64,000 nucleotides of DNA from positions 84,450-148,449 of the forward strand of contig CAYSGH010000001.1 in NCBI GenBank assembly GCA_964430505.1, in the 5' to 3' direction. Of the stretch, positions 33,536 through 43,115 are shown piece after piece. The position numbers and the translations under genes are program-made. The notes under the pieces were generated by a model, which saw only the letters and a program-made list of their open reading frames with translations, had not been told where the DNA came from and did no database searches. This stretch comes from UBA6176 sp032119375. Its GTDB lineage: Bacteria > Verrucomicrobiota > Verrucomicrobiia > Limisphaerales > UBA9464. Numbering within the stretch: the first letter of the stretch is position 1; each line of letters opens with the position of its first letter.

Positions 33536-34956
33536 GACGTCGCCGGGACAGTCTTGGAACCCCCCACCTTGGGTGTCGATGGCAATTCCCCGGCCTCCGC
33601 CGCCAGCCAACCGAGGAAGACGAACCCCGTCCAGGCCATGGCGGGCACGTACAAGCCGAACTCCGCCACGCCCTGTGCCAACCAGGCCGTCGTGCCGACG
33701 AGCAACCCGGTCCTCCAGGGCTCCCGGCCATCCCGATGCCGCGTCCAAGCGAGCCACAGGGCGGGCCCGACCCATCCTAGGTAGGCCAAGCCTCCTGGCA
33801 CGCCGGAGTCGCAAAACTGCTCCAGGTAATCGTTGTGGACCAGGCGCGCCATCTCGGACTCGGGGGCCTTCAGCCGGGCGTAGGGCCGCATGAACGTCCC
33901 GGGACCGTGGCCCAGCAACGGCCGTTCCGCCGTCGCCTGCACGGCGGCCTTCCAATAATCCAACCGGGCGGATGCCGACGTCGCGCCCTTGCCAAGGTAG
34001 CCCGCATTCCGTGCGACGAAGATCCCCAACCCGCCCACCACGACCGCCAAGGTCAGGGGCGTCCGCCAGCGCCGGAACGTAGGAGCGAGCCATCCGACGG
34101 CCACCCCGCTGGCCAGCGCCAGCAACCATCCGGAACGCGACCCAGACCACCACAGGCTGGCTCCCGCCAACCCAGGCAACAGCCCCAAGGCGGCCCATCG
34201 GACCAGCGGCCGCGCCCCGTTCATCAAGGGCATCAACGCCCCGAACACCACCGGGAAAACCAGCAGCACCAACCCTGCGAGCGCATTGGGGTACACTAGC
34301 GTTCCATGAACCCGCGCCCGGGTGAGCTTGTCGAGGATGGCCGGGTTGGCGACGTCCACGTTGTTGGTGCGCAGGATGAAGCCGGACGCCCGCATTTCCG
34401 CGACCTGGGACGCTGTGAAGTTGGTCCAGCCGGATTGCTCGCCTTGGACGAGGGCTTCGCGGTCGCGGGGGAACTCCACCGTTCGTTGATTGACGGCCTT
34501 GAGCCAGCAAACGGCGGAGGCCATTGCCACGCCGACCAACACGGGCAAGGGCCGAAGGCGCGCGCAGGTGACTCCCAGCGCGAAGGCGACCACCACGGTG
34601 GCCAGGTGAGGAAGCGTGGCGGCCGTCAGCTTGGCATCCACCGTGGCCGACGCGCTCACGGCCTGCCACCCCAGCCAACCCAAGGGAAGCAGCCACAGCC
34701 ATCGGGGCCGCAATCCATCCTTGAGGTGTCTCCAGACGCCGGGCAATGGGACCATGGCCAAGGCGAGGGCTAGGAACCACCAACGACCCGTCCCCGGCGG
34801 CCACGGCTGCGACCACCATTCGTCGGGGGTGGTGGGTCGCCCGATTTGTTCCTCCAGGATGACGGGGTTGCCCAGCTTCAGGATGGCAAGGCCCAGGAGG
34901 GCGCCGAGGACGGCGGCGGGCCATGCGGGCGCGGCGGCCTTGGAGGGCGCGTTCAT
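33532..34956 (-). CDS. O-antigen ligase/polymerase-like (Wzy_C family) membrane protein
   Basis: Polytopic inner-membrane protein of 474 residues with about 11-12 hydrophobic segments. The diagnostic region is the large periplasmic loop and following helix: SGSRSGWLLALASG, RLDYWKAAVQATAERPLLGHGPGTF and HNDYLEQFCDSGVPGGLAYLGWV, which match the Wzy_C/O-antigen ligase family. It may ligate or polymerise a surface polysaccharide, or modify a glycoprotein. The ATG at 34956 overlaps the holB stop, and its stop overlaps the aroQ start, an unrelated-function but fully coupled trio. Confidence 0.88.
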   Translation of the reverse strand: MNAPSKAAAPAWPAAVLGALLGLAILKLGNPVILEEQIGRPTTPDEWWSQPWPPGTGRWWFLALALAMVPLPGVWRHLKDGLRPRWLWLLPLGWLGWQAVSASATVDAKLTAATLPHLATVVVAFALGVTCARLRPLPVLVGVAMASAVCWLKAVNQRTVEFPRDREALVQGEQSGWTNFTASQVAEMRASGFILRTNNVDVANPAILDKLTRARVHGTLVYPNALAGLVLLVFPVVFGALMPLMNGARPLVRWAALGLLPGLAGASLWWSGSRSGWLLALASGVAVGWLAPTFRRWRTPLTLAVVVGGLGIFVARNAGYLGKGATSASARLDYWKAAVQATAERPLLGHGPGTFMRPYARLKAPESEMARLVHNDYLEQFCDSGVPGGLAYLGWVGPALWLAWTRHRDGREPWRTGLLVGTTAWLAQGVAEFGLYVPAMAWTGFVFLGWLAAEAGELPSTPKVGGSKTVPATS

Positions 34957-35987
34957 AGGCTTAGGCGCAGCAACCCCACCTCCAGCGCGAGCGATTCCTG
35001 CACGTTGCCGTGCAGCAACCCCTGCGTGCGCTCCCATGCCTCGAGGTTTTTCCGGGCCTCCGCCTCCGTCAACCGGCCCGCCAAGGCCTCCGTGGAGGGC
35101 TTCAATTCAGGCAGGAACAAGTCCGTCCCGGCCCCGGCCCGGGTGGCCCAAACGTCACGGAGCCACGCATGAAGCCCGGAAAGGTAGGCGGCCCGGACGC
35201 GCCGGTACTCGGCCTCCACCGCGCCCGCCATTTCCTTCTCCCATTGCTTTTTTTGGCCGGGCTCGGCGTCCGGGTAGCGGCGGATGGGCGAGTCGGCCTC
35301 GATGCGTTCCTCGATGCCCTCATGGACCTTTCCGAGAACGGCGAGGAAGTCGGACAGGATCCGGTACCGGGGCAGCAACGACTTGCCGGAGGCCTGTCCC
35401 GAGGCTTGGGCGACCGACGCGACCCATTCAACAATGGCGGGGTCGATGCGCGGGACGCCGGTGCCCATGCTCAGGCGTTGGCAGCGGGACACGATGGTCT
35501 CCAGCACCCGGCCGGGCTCGGTGGATAGAAGGAGGATCAACGAGTTGGCGGGGGGTTCCTCGAGGGTCTTGAGGAAGGCGTTGGCGGCGTTGGCGTTCAT
35601 GCGGTCCACGCCCACGACCACGGCGACCTTCCGCCCGGCCTCGGAGGGGCGGAGCGCCATCTCGGCCATCAACTCCCGCATCGAGTCCACCTTGATTTGG
35701 CGCAGGGCGGACTCCGGATGCACCCAATGGACGTCCGGGTGGTTGAAGTGCTCCACGCGTCGGCAGCCCGTGCATTGGCGACAGCCGGAGGGGGCCACAT
35801 CGGGGTCGGGACCGGCAACGGGCCGGGTGCAGAACAAGGCCTGGATGAACTCGATGGCGACGGTTTCCAAGGCCTCGATGGAATCCCCCTGGAACAGGTA
35901 GGCATGGCCGAGGCGACCGCGCGCGAGGCTTCTCCGGAGCAACTCCGAAGGAGCGGGACGCGCGGCGGCTTCTGCAAGGTCGGACAC
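34953..35987 (-). CDS. holB: DNA polymerase III delta-prime subunit (clamp-loader)
   Basis: 344-residue clamp-loader subunit of the AAA+ fold. RRSLARGRLGHAYLFQGD opens the domain; the P-loop is degenerate, as in typical non-hydrolysing delta-prime. A Cys-rich zinc module CRQCTGCRR is followed by HPDVHWVHPE, IKVDSMRELM, and KTLEEPPANSLILLLSTEPGRVLETIVSRCQ, including the SRC arginine-finger motif. ATG at 35987 begins 46 bp from the divergent metallophosphoesterase. tmk, a frequent neighbour, is absent. Confidence 0.9.
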   Translation of the reverse strand: MSDLAEAAARPAPSELLRRSLARGRLGHAYLFQGDSIEALETVAIEFIQALFCTRPVAGPDPDVAPSGCRQCTGCRRVEHFNHPDVHWVHPESALRQIKVDSMRELMAEMALRPSEAGRKVAVVVGVDRMNANAANAFLKTLEEPPANSLILLLSTEPGRVLETIVSRCQRLSMGTGVPRIDPAIVEWVASVAQASGQASGKSLLPRYRILSDFLAVLGKVHEGIEERIEADSPIRRYPDAEPGQKKQWEKEMAGAVEAEYRRVRAAYLSGLHAWLRDVWATRAGAGTDLFLPELKPSTEALAGRLTEAEARKNLEAWERTQGLLHGNVQESLALEVGLLRLSL

Positions 35988-36033
35988 AGCGCGGTCAGGG
36001 TTCCGGCTTCGGGCGGAAGTTTCAAGGAAGGCG

Positions 36034-37053
36034 ATGGCGGCTGGAGAACGGCGATTGCGCCGGTGGGCCGGGCCATGGCTCGATGGCGTGGTGCGTCGTC
36101 GTCACTTCATCCAATCGTTGCCCGCGCTGGCTGCGGCGGGTTGTGGCCTTGCTCGGCCCGCGGCCGAGGACGTGACGTTCTTTGTCGTGGCGGACCCCCA
36201 GGTGCACCTGGAAAAGTGGGGCGTGGCGGGCACGGAGGCGATGATTCGGACGATGAATGCCTTGCCAGGAAAGGCCTTCCCGGTGGGCGGTGTCGTGCCC
36301 GAGCCCCGGGCCGTGCTGGTGGCGGGCGACCTCGTGGACGTGGTGGACGACCGAAGGCATTGGGAGTCCTACCGGAGGATGTTCGACCCGAACGGGGAGG
36401 CGTTGCTGCGGTTCCGGGCGTTCGAGGGCATTGGCAACCATGACTTGTCGCCGGAGTCGGCGACGGGCTTCTCATGGGTGCAGCGGGAGGTGATGCGGCG
36501 GCATCGGCTGCGTCGGGGACCGGAGCAATTCCACTATGACGCCGACGGCTACCATCATTCCTGGGATTGGGGTCGCCTGCATGTGGTGAACTTGAACTTG
36601 TTCCCGGGAACGGTGGCACGCCCCGTTTATGATCGTCCGGCGGCATGGAACAACCCGGCTGGGAGCCTGGATTTCCTAAGGGAGGACCTTCGGGAGCGGG
36701 TGGGGCGAAGCGGTCGTCCGGTGGCGTTGATGTGGCATTACGGGCTTCGCGGATGGGGGTTGGAGAAGTGGTGGACCCCGGAGGACCTGGCCGCGCTCAA
36801 GGCCGCGGTAGCCGATTACAACGTGGTCCTGATCCTGCATGGGCATGAGCATGCGTATGCGCGGTACACCTGGGAGGGCATCCCGGTGTTCATGGGCCCG
36901 TCGCCGCAACGTGACCGGGATCCCAAGACCCCCGGGGTGGACAGCACGCCCAAGGGGTTCCTCGTGGTCCACCTGGCGGGCGGGCGCCTGCATGTCCTGC
37001 ATCATGAGGCGGCGGGTTGGGGGGAGGCGTGGTCCACGGAGGTAACGGGTTGA
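36034..37053 (+). CDS. Tat-exported metallophosphoesterase (calcineurin-like)
   Basis: 339 residues. A twin-arginine signal (RRRHFIQSLPALAAAGCG, residues ~21-38) suggests folded export, and the AAGC could also serve as a lipobox. The metallophosphoesterase motifs are present: D-x-Q in VVADPQVH (Q in place of the usual H), GDLVD, GIGNHD, and GHEHAYARY at the C-terminus. The start could be GTG at 36091, immediately before the twin arginines. Substrate unknown. Divergent from holB, and 10 bp before the next gene on the same strand. Confidence 0.86.
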   Translation: MAAGERRLRRWAGPWLDGVVRRRHFIQSLPALAAAGCGLARPAAEDVTFFVVADPQVHLEKWGVAGTEAMIRTMNALPGKAFPVGGVVPEPRAVLVAGDLVDVVDDRRHWESYRRMFDPNGEALLRFRAFEGIGNHDLSPESATGFSWVQREVMRRHRLRRGPEQFHYDADGYHHSWDWGRLHVVNLNLFPGTVARPVYDRPAAWNNPAGSLDFLREDLRERVGRSGRPVALMWHYGLRGWGLEKWWTPEDLAALKAAVADYNVVLILHGHEHAYARYTWEGIPVFMGPSPQRDRDPKTPGVDSTPKGFLVVHLAGGRLHVLHHEAAGWGEAWSTEVTG

Positions 37054-37063
37054 AGCGCCGGGC

Positions 37064-39652
37064 ATGAGCGGAACGACTCTTCATGGGGCGCTTTCGCTGG
37101 CGGCATTCCTTTCCGGGGCGTCTGCGTTGGGCTTGCAACTGGCGTGGACGCGGCGATTGGCGGTGACGCTCGGCCACGAATGGCCGGCCACCTTGGCCGT
37201 GTTCACCGCGTTCTTCCTCGGCATGACGGCGGGGGCATGGGGGTTGTCCGGGCGCATTCGACGATCCTCGCGCCCGTGGAGGTGGCTGGCGGGATTGGAG
37301 CTGGGGATCGCCGCATGGGCACTGCTGTCGGTGCCGTGGTTGCGGTGGCTTGGGGAGTCTTCGGCCACATGGACCGGTGCCGACCCGGGTTGGGCGCGGT
37401 TCGCGGCCGTGGCCGCCATGGTGACGGCCGCCGGGTTGCTGCCGGGGACGGTTGCCATGGGGGCCACCTTCGCCGCGTTCGAGCGGACGTGGGCGTTGAG
37501 GGCGAAAGATCCACAGGCGTCCACCGGGCATGTGGGAACCCTGTATGCCTGGAACGCGGCGGGGGCCGTGGCCGGGGTGGTGGGGGCCCTGTCATGGCTG
37601 CAACCGACCCTCGGGCTTGCCGGGGCCACCGTGGTGGCCGCCACGGGGAACGTGCTGGTGGCCATCGTGGCCCTTGTGGCCTGTTGGAATGGGGCGCATG
37701 AGGCGAATGGGGCGGATAGGTCACCCAATGCGGGTGGCGGGAATCGAGGCCGGGAGGGGCGATGGGTGGCGTGGTTGGCGTTGGGTGGATTCTTGGGAAT
37801 GGGGTTGGAAGTGGTCGGGATTCGGGTGTTGGCGCCGGTGTTGGGAGGGACGGTGTATTCGCAGGCGGTTGTGCTGGGGGTTTGGTTGGCGGGGACGGCG
37901 GCGGGCGCCACGCCGTGGATTCGGGGTTGGCTGGGATGCGGGCGGGGGCTGGGGCTGGCCTTGGGATGGGTCGCTGCGGCGGCATGGGCGGCGTGGGCGA
38001 TGGAACTGGGGTCGGCATGGGCGATGACCAGCCAGGCTCCGGGCGGATTCTGGCAGGGGGTGTGGAGGGAATGGGCCTTGGTGGCTGCGGTGGCAGGGCC
38101 TCTGTCGGCCGTAAGCAGCGCATGGTTCGTCCGGGGGATGGAACGTGCGATGGAGTCCGGGATGGCGTCGGGGCGTGCCGTGGGTTGGAACCTGCTTGGG
38201 GCCACGTTGGCGCCGTGCGTTTGGGGCACCCTGGCGGTTCCGATGTTGGGGGAACGCGGCACATGGGCGGCATTGATGGGGGTGGGGGCGGTCTTGGGCT
38301 GGGGGCTCGGGCTCCGATCCACCGAGGGGGACGGCGGGCCTTCGGGGAACCGGTGGTGGACGGCCGGGTTGGCGGTGGCGCTGCTGGCGACGGGCGGAGT
38401 TCCAGACTTGGACCTGTCTTCGCCACCCCAGGGCGCGCGGCGGGTGCGCCGCCTGCCGGGCATGTCGGACACGGTGGAGGTCTGGGAATGGCCGGACCGA
38501 AGCCGGACGCTCGCGGTGAACCGGCGGATGACGATGGGCGGGACCGCGACGGCGGCGGCGGCGGCGCGTCATGCGCACGTGCCATTGCTGCTGCATCCCG
38601 GGCCGAAGACGGCGTTGTTCCTGGGATTGGGGACGGGGATCAGCTTTGCGGCGGCCGGGGCGCATCCGGGCTTGAAGGCGGACGGGGTGGAACTGGTGCC
38701 GGAGGTGGTGCGGGTGCTGGGGGAGTTCGCGCCGGAAAACGCGCTCGGGCCGGGGTTGCGCGTGGTGACGGCGGATGCCCGGCGGTTCGTTCGCGCACCC
38801 GGGCCGACGTATGACGTGATCGTGTCGGACCTGTTCCATCCGGAGCGGGACGGTGCGGCGTGGCTGTACACGGAGGAGCATTTCCGGGCGATGCGGTCGC
38901 GGTTGGCGGAGGGCGGGGTGGCGTGCCAGTGGCTGCCGTGGTTCCAGTTGGATGCGCGTTCGCGGGCATCGGTGGCGGCGGCGTGGGTGAAGGTGTTCCC
39001 GGGGTCGGAGGCCTGGTTGCTGCGCTGGACGACGCTGGACACGCCGGTGGTGGGATTGGTGCACGGGGCCGGGCGGATGACGCCCCGCGATTGGGGCGGG
39101 CGCGTGGGCACGGGCCTGCTGCGCGAGGCGTTGCGTCGGAGCGGGCTGACGGATGGATGGCAGTTGTGGGGTTGCTGGGCGGGACCGGCGACGAGCTTGG
39201 TCCAGGGCACGGTGGAGCCCAACACGGACGACCGCCCCATCGTCTTGTGGATGGCAGCCCGGGGCATGGACGAGGCCCGCGCAGGCTCGCGCGTCGGCTT
39301 GCTGGAATGGCTTGAGGATGTTTCACGGGAACGACCGCCCTGGGCCACGGCGAATGGCGAGGACGGAGTTCGTTGGGTGCGGATGCGTCGGGCGCGCGAT
39401 GCGTACCTCACGGGATTGGACGCCGTGGTGTCGGGAAGGCCCGGTGCCGGGGAGGAGGCGCTTTGGGAAAGCGTGACAACCAGCGCGGACTTCCCGACGG
39501 GATACAGCCACCTCCTGGGCGAGGCGATGTCCTTGGCATCCAAGGAGCCGGCCCGGGCGCGAGAGATCCTCGGACGCTTGGTGCGGGAACGGCCCTCGGT
39601 GCCCGTGGCGGGCGAGGTCTTGAAGCGCATGGACGCTCGGCCCGAGCCATGA
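37064..39652 (+). CDS. Polytopic membrane protein fused to a spermidine-synthase-like domain
   Basis: 862 residues. The first ~460 residues are an MFS-like bundle of about 12-14 hydrophobic segments, extremely rich in Gly, Trp and Ala. Residues ~480-700 are a Rossmann-type spermidine synthase-like domain: LFLGLGTGISFAAAG, DGVELVPEVV, VVTADARRFV and YDVIVSDLFHPERDGAAWLYTEEHF. The catalytic aspartate region reads SDLFHPE rather than the canonical D-S-x-D-P, so polyamine synthesis is doubtful. A helical TPR-like tail ends the protein. Function unknown; families of this type are common in Verrucomicrobiota and related phyla. Confidence 0.85.
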   Translation: MSGTTLHGALSLAAFLSGASALGLQLAWTRRLAVTLGHEWPATLAVFTAFFLGMTAGAWGLSGRIRRSSRPWRWLAGLELGIAAWALLSVPWLRWLGESSATWTGADPGWARFAAVAAMVTAAGLLPGTVAMGATFAAFERTWALRAKDPQASTGHVGTLYAWNAAGAVAGVVGALSWLQPTLGLAGATVVAATGNVLVAIVALVACWNGAHEANGADRSPNAGGGNRGREGRWVAWLALGGFLGMGLEVVGIRVLAPVLGGTVYSQAVVLGVWLAGTAAGATPWIRGWLGCGRGLGLALGWVAAAAWAAWAMELGSAWAMTSQAPGGFWQGVWREWALVAAVAGPLSAVSSAWFVRGMERAMESGMASGRAVGWNLLGATLAPCVWGTLAVPMLGERGTWAALMGVGAVLGWGLGLRSTEGDGGPSGNRWWTAGLAVALLATGGVPDLDLSSPPQGARRVRRLPGMSDTVEVWEWPDRSRTLAVNRRMTMGGTATAAAAARHAHVPLLLHPGPKTALFLGLGTGISFAAAGAHPGLKADGVELVPEVVRVLGEFAPENALGPGLRVVTADARRFVRAPGPTYDVIVSDLFHPERDGAAWLYTEEHFRAMRSRLAEGGVACQWLPWFQLDARSRASVAAAWVKVFPGSEAWLLRWTTLDTPVVGLVHGAGRMTPRDWGGRVGTGLLREALRRSGLTDGWQLWGCWAGPATSLVQGTVEPNTDDRPIVLWMAARGMDEARAGSRVGLLEWLEDVSRERPPWATANGEDGVRWVRMRRARDAYLTGLDAVVSGRPGAGEEALWESVTTSADFPTGYSHLLGEAMSLASKEPARAREILGRLVRERPSVPVAGEVLKRMDARPEP

Positions 39653-39695
39653 AGGCCCGCCGACCCACTCTCGCCAACGGCGGGCGACGTCGGGT

Positions 39696-40868
39696 ATGTC
39701 AACGTTCATGCCAGCCACGGCGACGCGCTTGTCCGTCTTCACCGAGTCCGTGATCCGGGGGATGACCCGGCTGTCGAACCAGCACAGGGCCATCAACCTG
39801 TCACAGGGGTTTCCCGACTTTGACCCGCCGAGGGAGTTGCTCGACGCGCTGGAGCGGGCGGCGCGGTCGAACTGCCACCAATATGCCGTGACGTGGGGGG
39901 CGCCGCGCTTCCGCCAGGCGTTGGCCCGGAAGATCGGCGCGTTCTCGGGGCTTCAACTGGACCCGGACGCGCACCTGGTCGTCACGTGTGGGAGCACGGA
40001 GGCCATGATGGTGGCCATGATGACGGCGTGTAACCCCGGCGACCGCGTCGTGGTGTTCTCGCCCTTCTACGAGAACTACGCGGCGGACGCGATCCTGTCG
40101 GGCGCGGAGCCGGTGTACGTGCCGCTGCATCCGCCGGGGTTTGGCTTTGACCCCGACGAGCTGAGGCGGGCGTTTGGGCGGGGTGCGAAGGCGATCGTGG
40201 TGTGCAACCCTTCGAACCCAACGGGCAAGGTGTTCACGCGGGAGGAGCTGGGCTTCATCCTTGCGTTGGCGGAGGAGCACGACGCGTTCGTGATCGCGGA
40301 CGAGCCCTACGAGCACATCGTGTACGAGCCCGGCCGGCATGAGTACCTCGCGGCGTTTCCCGGGGCGTTCGACCGCACGATCACGTGCAACTCGTTGTCG
40401 AAGACGTACTCGATCACGGGTTGGCGCCTGGGCTACGTGCAGGCGGCGCCGGCCGTGATCGCGCAGGCGCGGAAGGTGCACGACTTCCTGACGGTGGGCG
40501 CGGCCGCGCCGTTGCAGGAGGCAGCGGTGGCGGGGCTTGAACTGCCGTGCTCGTACTACGAGGAGCTGGGCCGTATGTACGCCCGCAAGCGCGACGTTTT
40601 CCTGGGCATCCTCAGGCGGACGGGCCTGCCGTTCACGGAGCCGCAGGGGGCGTACTACGTGATGGTGGACATCTCGGCGCTGGGGTTTGGGACGGACACG
40701 GCGGCGGCGGAATGGCTCGTGCGCGAGGTGGGCGTCGCGGGCGTCCCGGGCTCGAGCTTCTTCCGCGAGCCCGAGCACCGGTACATTCGGTTCCACTTTG
40801 CGAAGCGGGAGGAGACGTTGATGGCGGCGGGCGAACGGCTCGAACGTCTGGGAAGGATGGGCACGTGA
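39696..40868 (+). CDS. Class I/II PLP-dependent aminotransferase
   Basis: 390-residue fold-type I aminotransferase. INLSQGFPDFDPP marks the methionine/kynurenine aminotransferase-like subgroup; VVCNPSNPTGKVF, IADEPYEHIVYEP and the Schiff-base lysine in SLSKTYSITGWRLGY are all present, as is the carboxylate-binding Arg in YIRFHFAKREE. Likely acts on methionine or an aromatic amino acid, but specificity is not readable. Start ATG at 39696; an internal Met at residue 5 is also possible. Flanked by unrelated genes. Confidence 0.92.
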   Translation: MSTFMPATATRLSVFTESVIRGMTRLSNQHRAINLSQGFPDFDPPRELLDALERAARSNCHQYAVTWGAPRFRQALARKIGAFSGLQLDPDAHLVVTCGSTEAMMVAMMTACNPGDRVVVFSPFYENYAADAILSGAEPVYVPLHPPGFGFDPDELRRAFGRGAKAIVVCNPSNPTGKVFTREELGFILALAEEHDAFVIADEPYEHIVYEPGRHEYLAAFPGAFDRTITCNSLSKTYSITGWRLGYVQAAPAVIAQARKVHDFLTVGAAAPLQEAAVAGLELPCSYYEELGRMYARKRDVFLGILRRTGLPFTEPQGAYYVMVDISALGFGTDTAAAEWLVREVGVAGVPGSSFFREPEHRYIRFHFAKREETLMAAGERLERLGRMGT

Positions 40869-41040
40869 AGGGTGCACGCCGGCGAGCCGCGCGGTTGGAA
40901 AGGGTGCCGGGGGATTGTCATGGCCGGGATGGGCGTGGCATGGGACAACAAGAGCCATGCGTTGGTATCGAAGGCCAAGGAGTTCCCCCATCATCGACGT
41001 GACCGGGGGCCCGGGCGGGGCCCGGGGGGGCGGCGGTGGC

Positions 41041-42063
41041 ATGGAGTGGCTTCGACACGTGCCCGCCGCCATGGCGGGCTTGCTCCTCCTGTCGGCCGCA
41101 TGGTCGAGCTTCTACACGGTGCCAGCAGACTCGGAGGCGGTCGTGACACGCTTCGGTCGCTTCAGTCACGTGGTCACGCCCGGGTTGCGGTTCAAGTTGC
41201 CGTGGGGGATCGACGAGGTGAGCAAGGTGCCCGTGAAGCGCCAGCTGAAGGTCGAGTTTGGCTTTTCCACCTCCGGATCGGGCAACGCGTTTCAATCCAC
41301 GGACGCCACCGAGCAAGCCCAGGAAAAGCGCATGGTGACGGGCGACCTGAACGTGGCCCTCGTGGAATGGGTGGTGCAGTACCGTGTCAACGACCCTCGG
41401 GCCTTCACCTTCAAGGTGCGCGACCCGGAGGTGACGCTGCGCGACCTTTCGGAGTCCGTGATGCGACAGGTGGTGGGCGACCGAACCGTGGACGAGGTGA
41501 TCACGATCGGCCGGCAGGAGATCGAGTTTGAGGCCCTCAAGGAAATGCAGCGGCTGGCGAACTTGTTCGAGACCGGCATCACGGTGGACCAAGTCCAGCT
41601 CAAGGACGTGAACCCGCCATCGGAGGTCCAAGCGTCCTTCAATGAGGTCAACCAGGCCCAGCAGGAGCGCGAGCGCGCCATCAACCTGGCCAAGGGCCAG
41701 TTTAACAAGATCATCCCGCAGGCACGCGGAGCCGCCGACCAGAAGCTGAGCGAGGCCGAGGGCTACGCCACGCGGCGCGTCAAGGAGGCCGAGGGCGACG
41801 TCGCCCGCTTCAACGCCGTCCTGGCCGAATACGTCAAGGCCCCCGAGGTCACCCGACGCCGTCTGTACCTCGAAACCATGCAGGAGGTGCTCCCAAGGCT
41901 CGGGCGCCGCTACGTCGTCGATGCAGACCTCAAGGGCGTGCTGCCGTTGCTCTCGCTCGATCCCGGCCCGGAGTCCGGGGCAAGGCTCGCCCCGGCGCGC
42001 CCCCCCGCGACGTCGGCATCCCCCGCTCCCCTCCAACGCCCCAACGGATCCCCCAGGCCATGA
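41041..42063 (+). CDS. hflK: HflK-like prohibitin/SPFH membrane protein
   Basis: Partner of HflC in a ring that encloses the FtsH protease in the inner membrane. From ATG 41041 it has 340 residues: one N-terminal membrane segment (VPAAMAGLLLLSAAWSSFYTV), then the SPFH domain (SEAVVTRFGRFSHVVTPGLRFKLPWGIDEV), NPPSEVQASFNEVNQAQQERERAINLAKG and a C-terminal coiled coil with Pro-rich tail. The frame is open to 40915; a Gly-rich pre-segment (residues before 41041) resembles HflK N-termini, so ATG 40957 is a real alternative. A G-rich tract lies before 41041. It overlaps hflC by 4 bp. Confidence 0.9.
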   Translation: MEWLRHVPAAMAGLLLLSAAWSSFYTVPADSEAVVTRFGRFSHVVTPGLRFKLPWGIDEVSKVPVKRQLKVEFGFSTSGSGNAFQSTDATEQAQEKRMVTGDLNVALVEWVVQYRVNDPRAFTFKVRDPEVTLRDLSESVMRQVVGDRTVDEVITIGRQEIEFEALKEMQRLANLFETGITVDQVQLKDVNPPSEVQASFNEVNQAQQERERAINLAKGQFNKIIPQARGAADQKLSEAEGYATRRVKEAEGDVARFNAVLAEYVKAPEVTRRRLYLETMQEVLPRLGRRYVVDADLKGVLPLLSLDPGPESGARLAPARPPATSASPAPLQRPNGSPRP

Positions 42064-43031
42064 ACCGCTCCCTTCGCAACCTCGCCATCACGGCCGTCGC
42101 GGCGCTCTTGCTGCTGTGGGCCAACCCCTTCTACGTCGTCACCGAGACCGAGCAGGTGATCGTCACGCAGTTCGGGCGGCCCGTGGGCCTCGCCGTCACC
42201 AACGCGGGCCTCCACGTCCGCGTCCCCTTCATCCAGGAGGTGAACCGCATCGAGAAGCGCGCCCTCGAATGGGACGGCGACCCGCGCGAGATGCCCACCA
42301 AGGACAAGACCTACCTCGTGGTGGATGCCTTTGCGCGCTGGCGCATCAGCGACCCCGGCGCCTTCTTCCTCCGGCTTCGGGACGAACGCAGCGCCCAGTC
42401 GCGCCTCGACGACATCATCGGCGGCGAGATCCGCAGCGTGGTGGCCGCCCATGACCTCATCGAGATCGTGCGCAGCAACCGCGAGCGCCAACCCGCCCGG
42501 GAGGAGGCCAAGGCCGACGGCATCGCGTTGCAGGTGCACTGGCCGCCCATCCAGTCGGGACGCGCCGCACTCGAGCGCCTCGTCCAGGAGGCCTCCGCCC
42601 CCAAGCTGGCGTCGTTTGGCATCGAGCTCCTCAACGTCCAGTTCACCCGCATCAACTACAACCGCGCCGTCGAGCAATCCATCTACCAACGCATGATCAG
42701 CGAGCGCCAGCAGATCGCCGAGCGCTTCCGCTCCGAGGGCCAGGGCGAGGCCGCGCGCATCCTCGGCAACCGCGAGAAGGAGCTCCAGCTCATCGAGTCC
42801 GAGGCCTATCGCAAGGTCCAGTCCGTGCGCGGCGACGCGGACGCCCGCGCCTCGGAAATCTACGCCAAGGCCTACAACCAAGACCCCGCCGCCGCCTCGT
42901 TCTACGCGTTCCTCAAGACCCTCGAGACATGGCAAAAGGCCGCCGACGCCAACACCACCCTCGTCGTCGGCACCGATGGCGACGTGTTCGGCCTGCTCAA
43001 GGGGATGAATGCCCGCGAGGGCGGGAAATAG
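42060..43031 (+). CDS. hflC: HflC-like prohibitin/SPFH membrane protein
   Basis: 323 residues, one N-terminal transmembrane helix (ITAVAALLLLWANPFYVV), SPFH domain with EQVIVTQFGRPVGLAVTNAGLHVRVPFIQEVNRIEKR, then the coiled coil SERQQIAERFRSEGQGEAARILGNREKEL and AYNQDPAAASFYAFLKTLETW, typical of HflC. Translationally coupled to hflK. ftsH is not in the window. A hairpin follows before the secretion cassette. Confidence 0.96.
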   Translation: MNRSLRNLAITAVAALLLLWANPFYVVTETEQVIVTQFGRPVGLAVTNAGLHVRVPFIQEVNRIEKRALEWDGDPREMPTKDKTYLVVDAFARWRISDPGAFFLRLRDERSAQSRLDDIIGGEIRSVVAAHDLIEIVRSNRERQPAREEAKADGIALQVHWPPIQSGRAALERLVQEASAPKLASFGIELLNVQFTRINYNRAVEQSIYQRMISERQQIAERFRSEGQGEAARILGNREKELQLIESEAYRKVQSVRGDADARASEIYAKAYNQDPAAASFYAFLKTLETWQKAADANTTLVVGTDGDVFGLLKGMNAREGGK

Positions 43032-43041
43032 GTTTGGCAGC

Positions 43042-43069
43042 GCGCGGGGGAAGCCGTTGACTCCCGCGC
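43042..43069 (+). terminator. Hairpin between hflC and the GspE/PilB gene
   Basis: GCGCGGG (43042-43048) pairs with CCCGCGC (43063-43069) around a 14-nt loop, starting 11 nt after the hflC stop. No U-run follows, so termination is uncertain; a TTGACT inside the structure (43056-43061) could be a -35 element for the downstream operon. Confidence 0.4.
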
Positions 43070-43115
43070 AACTTTGCCGGCTCCGCGGGGATGAAGCGCG
43101 GACGCTGCCTCAACG

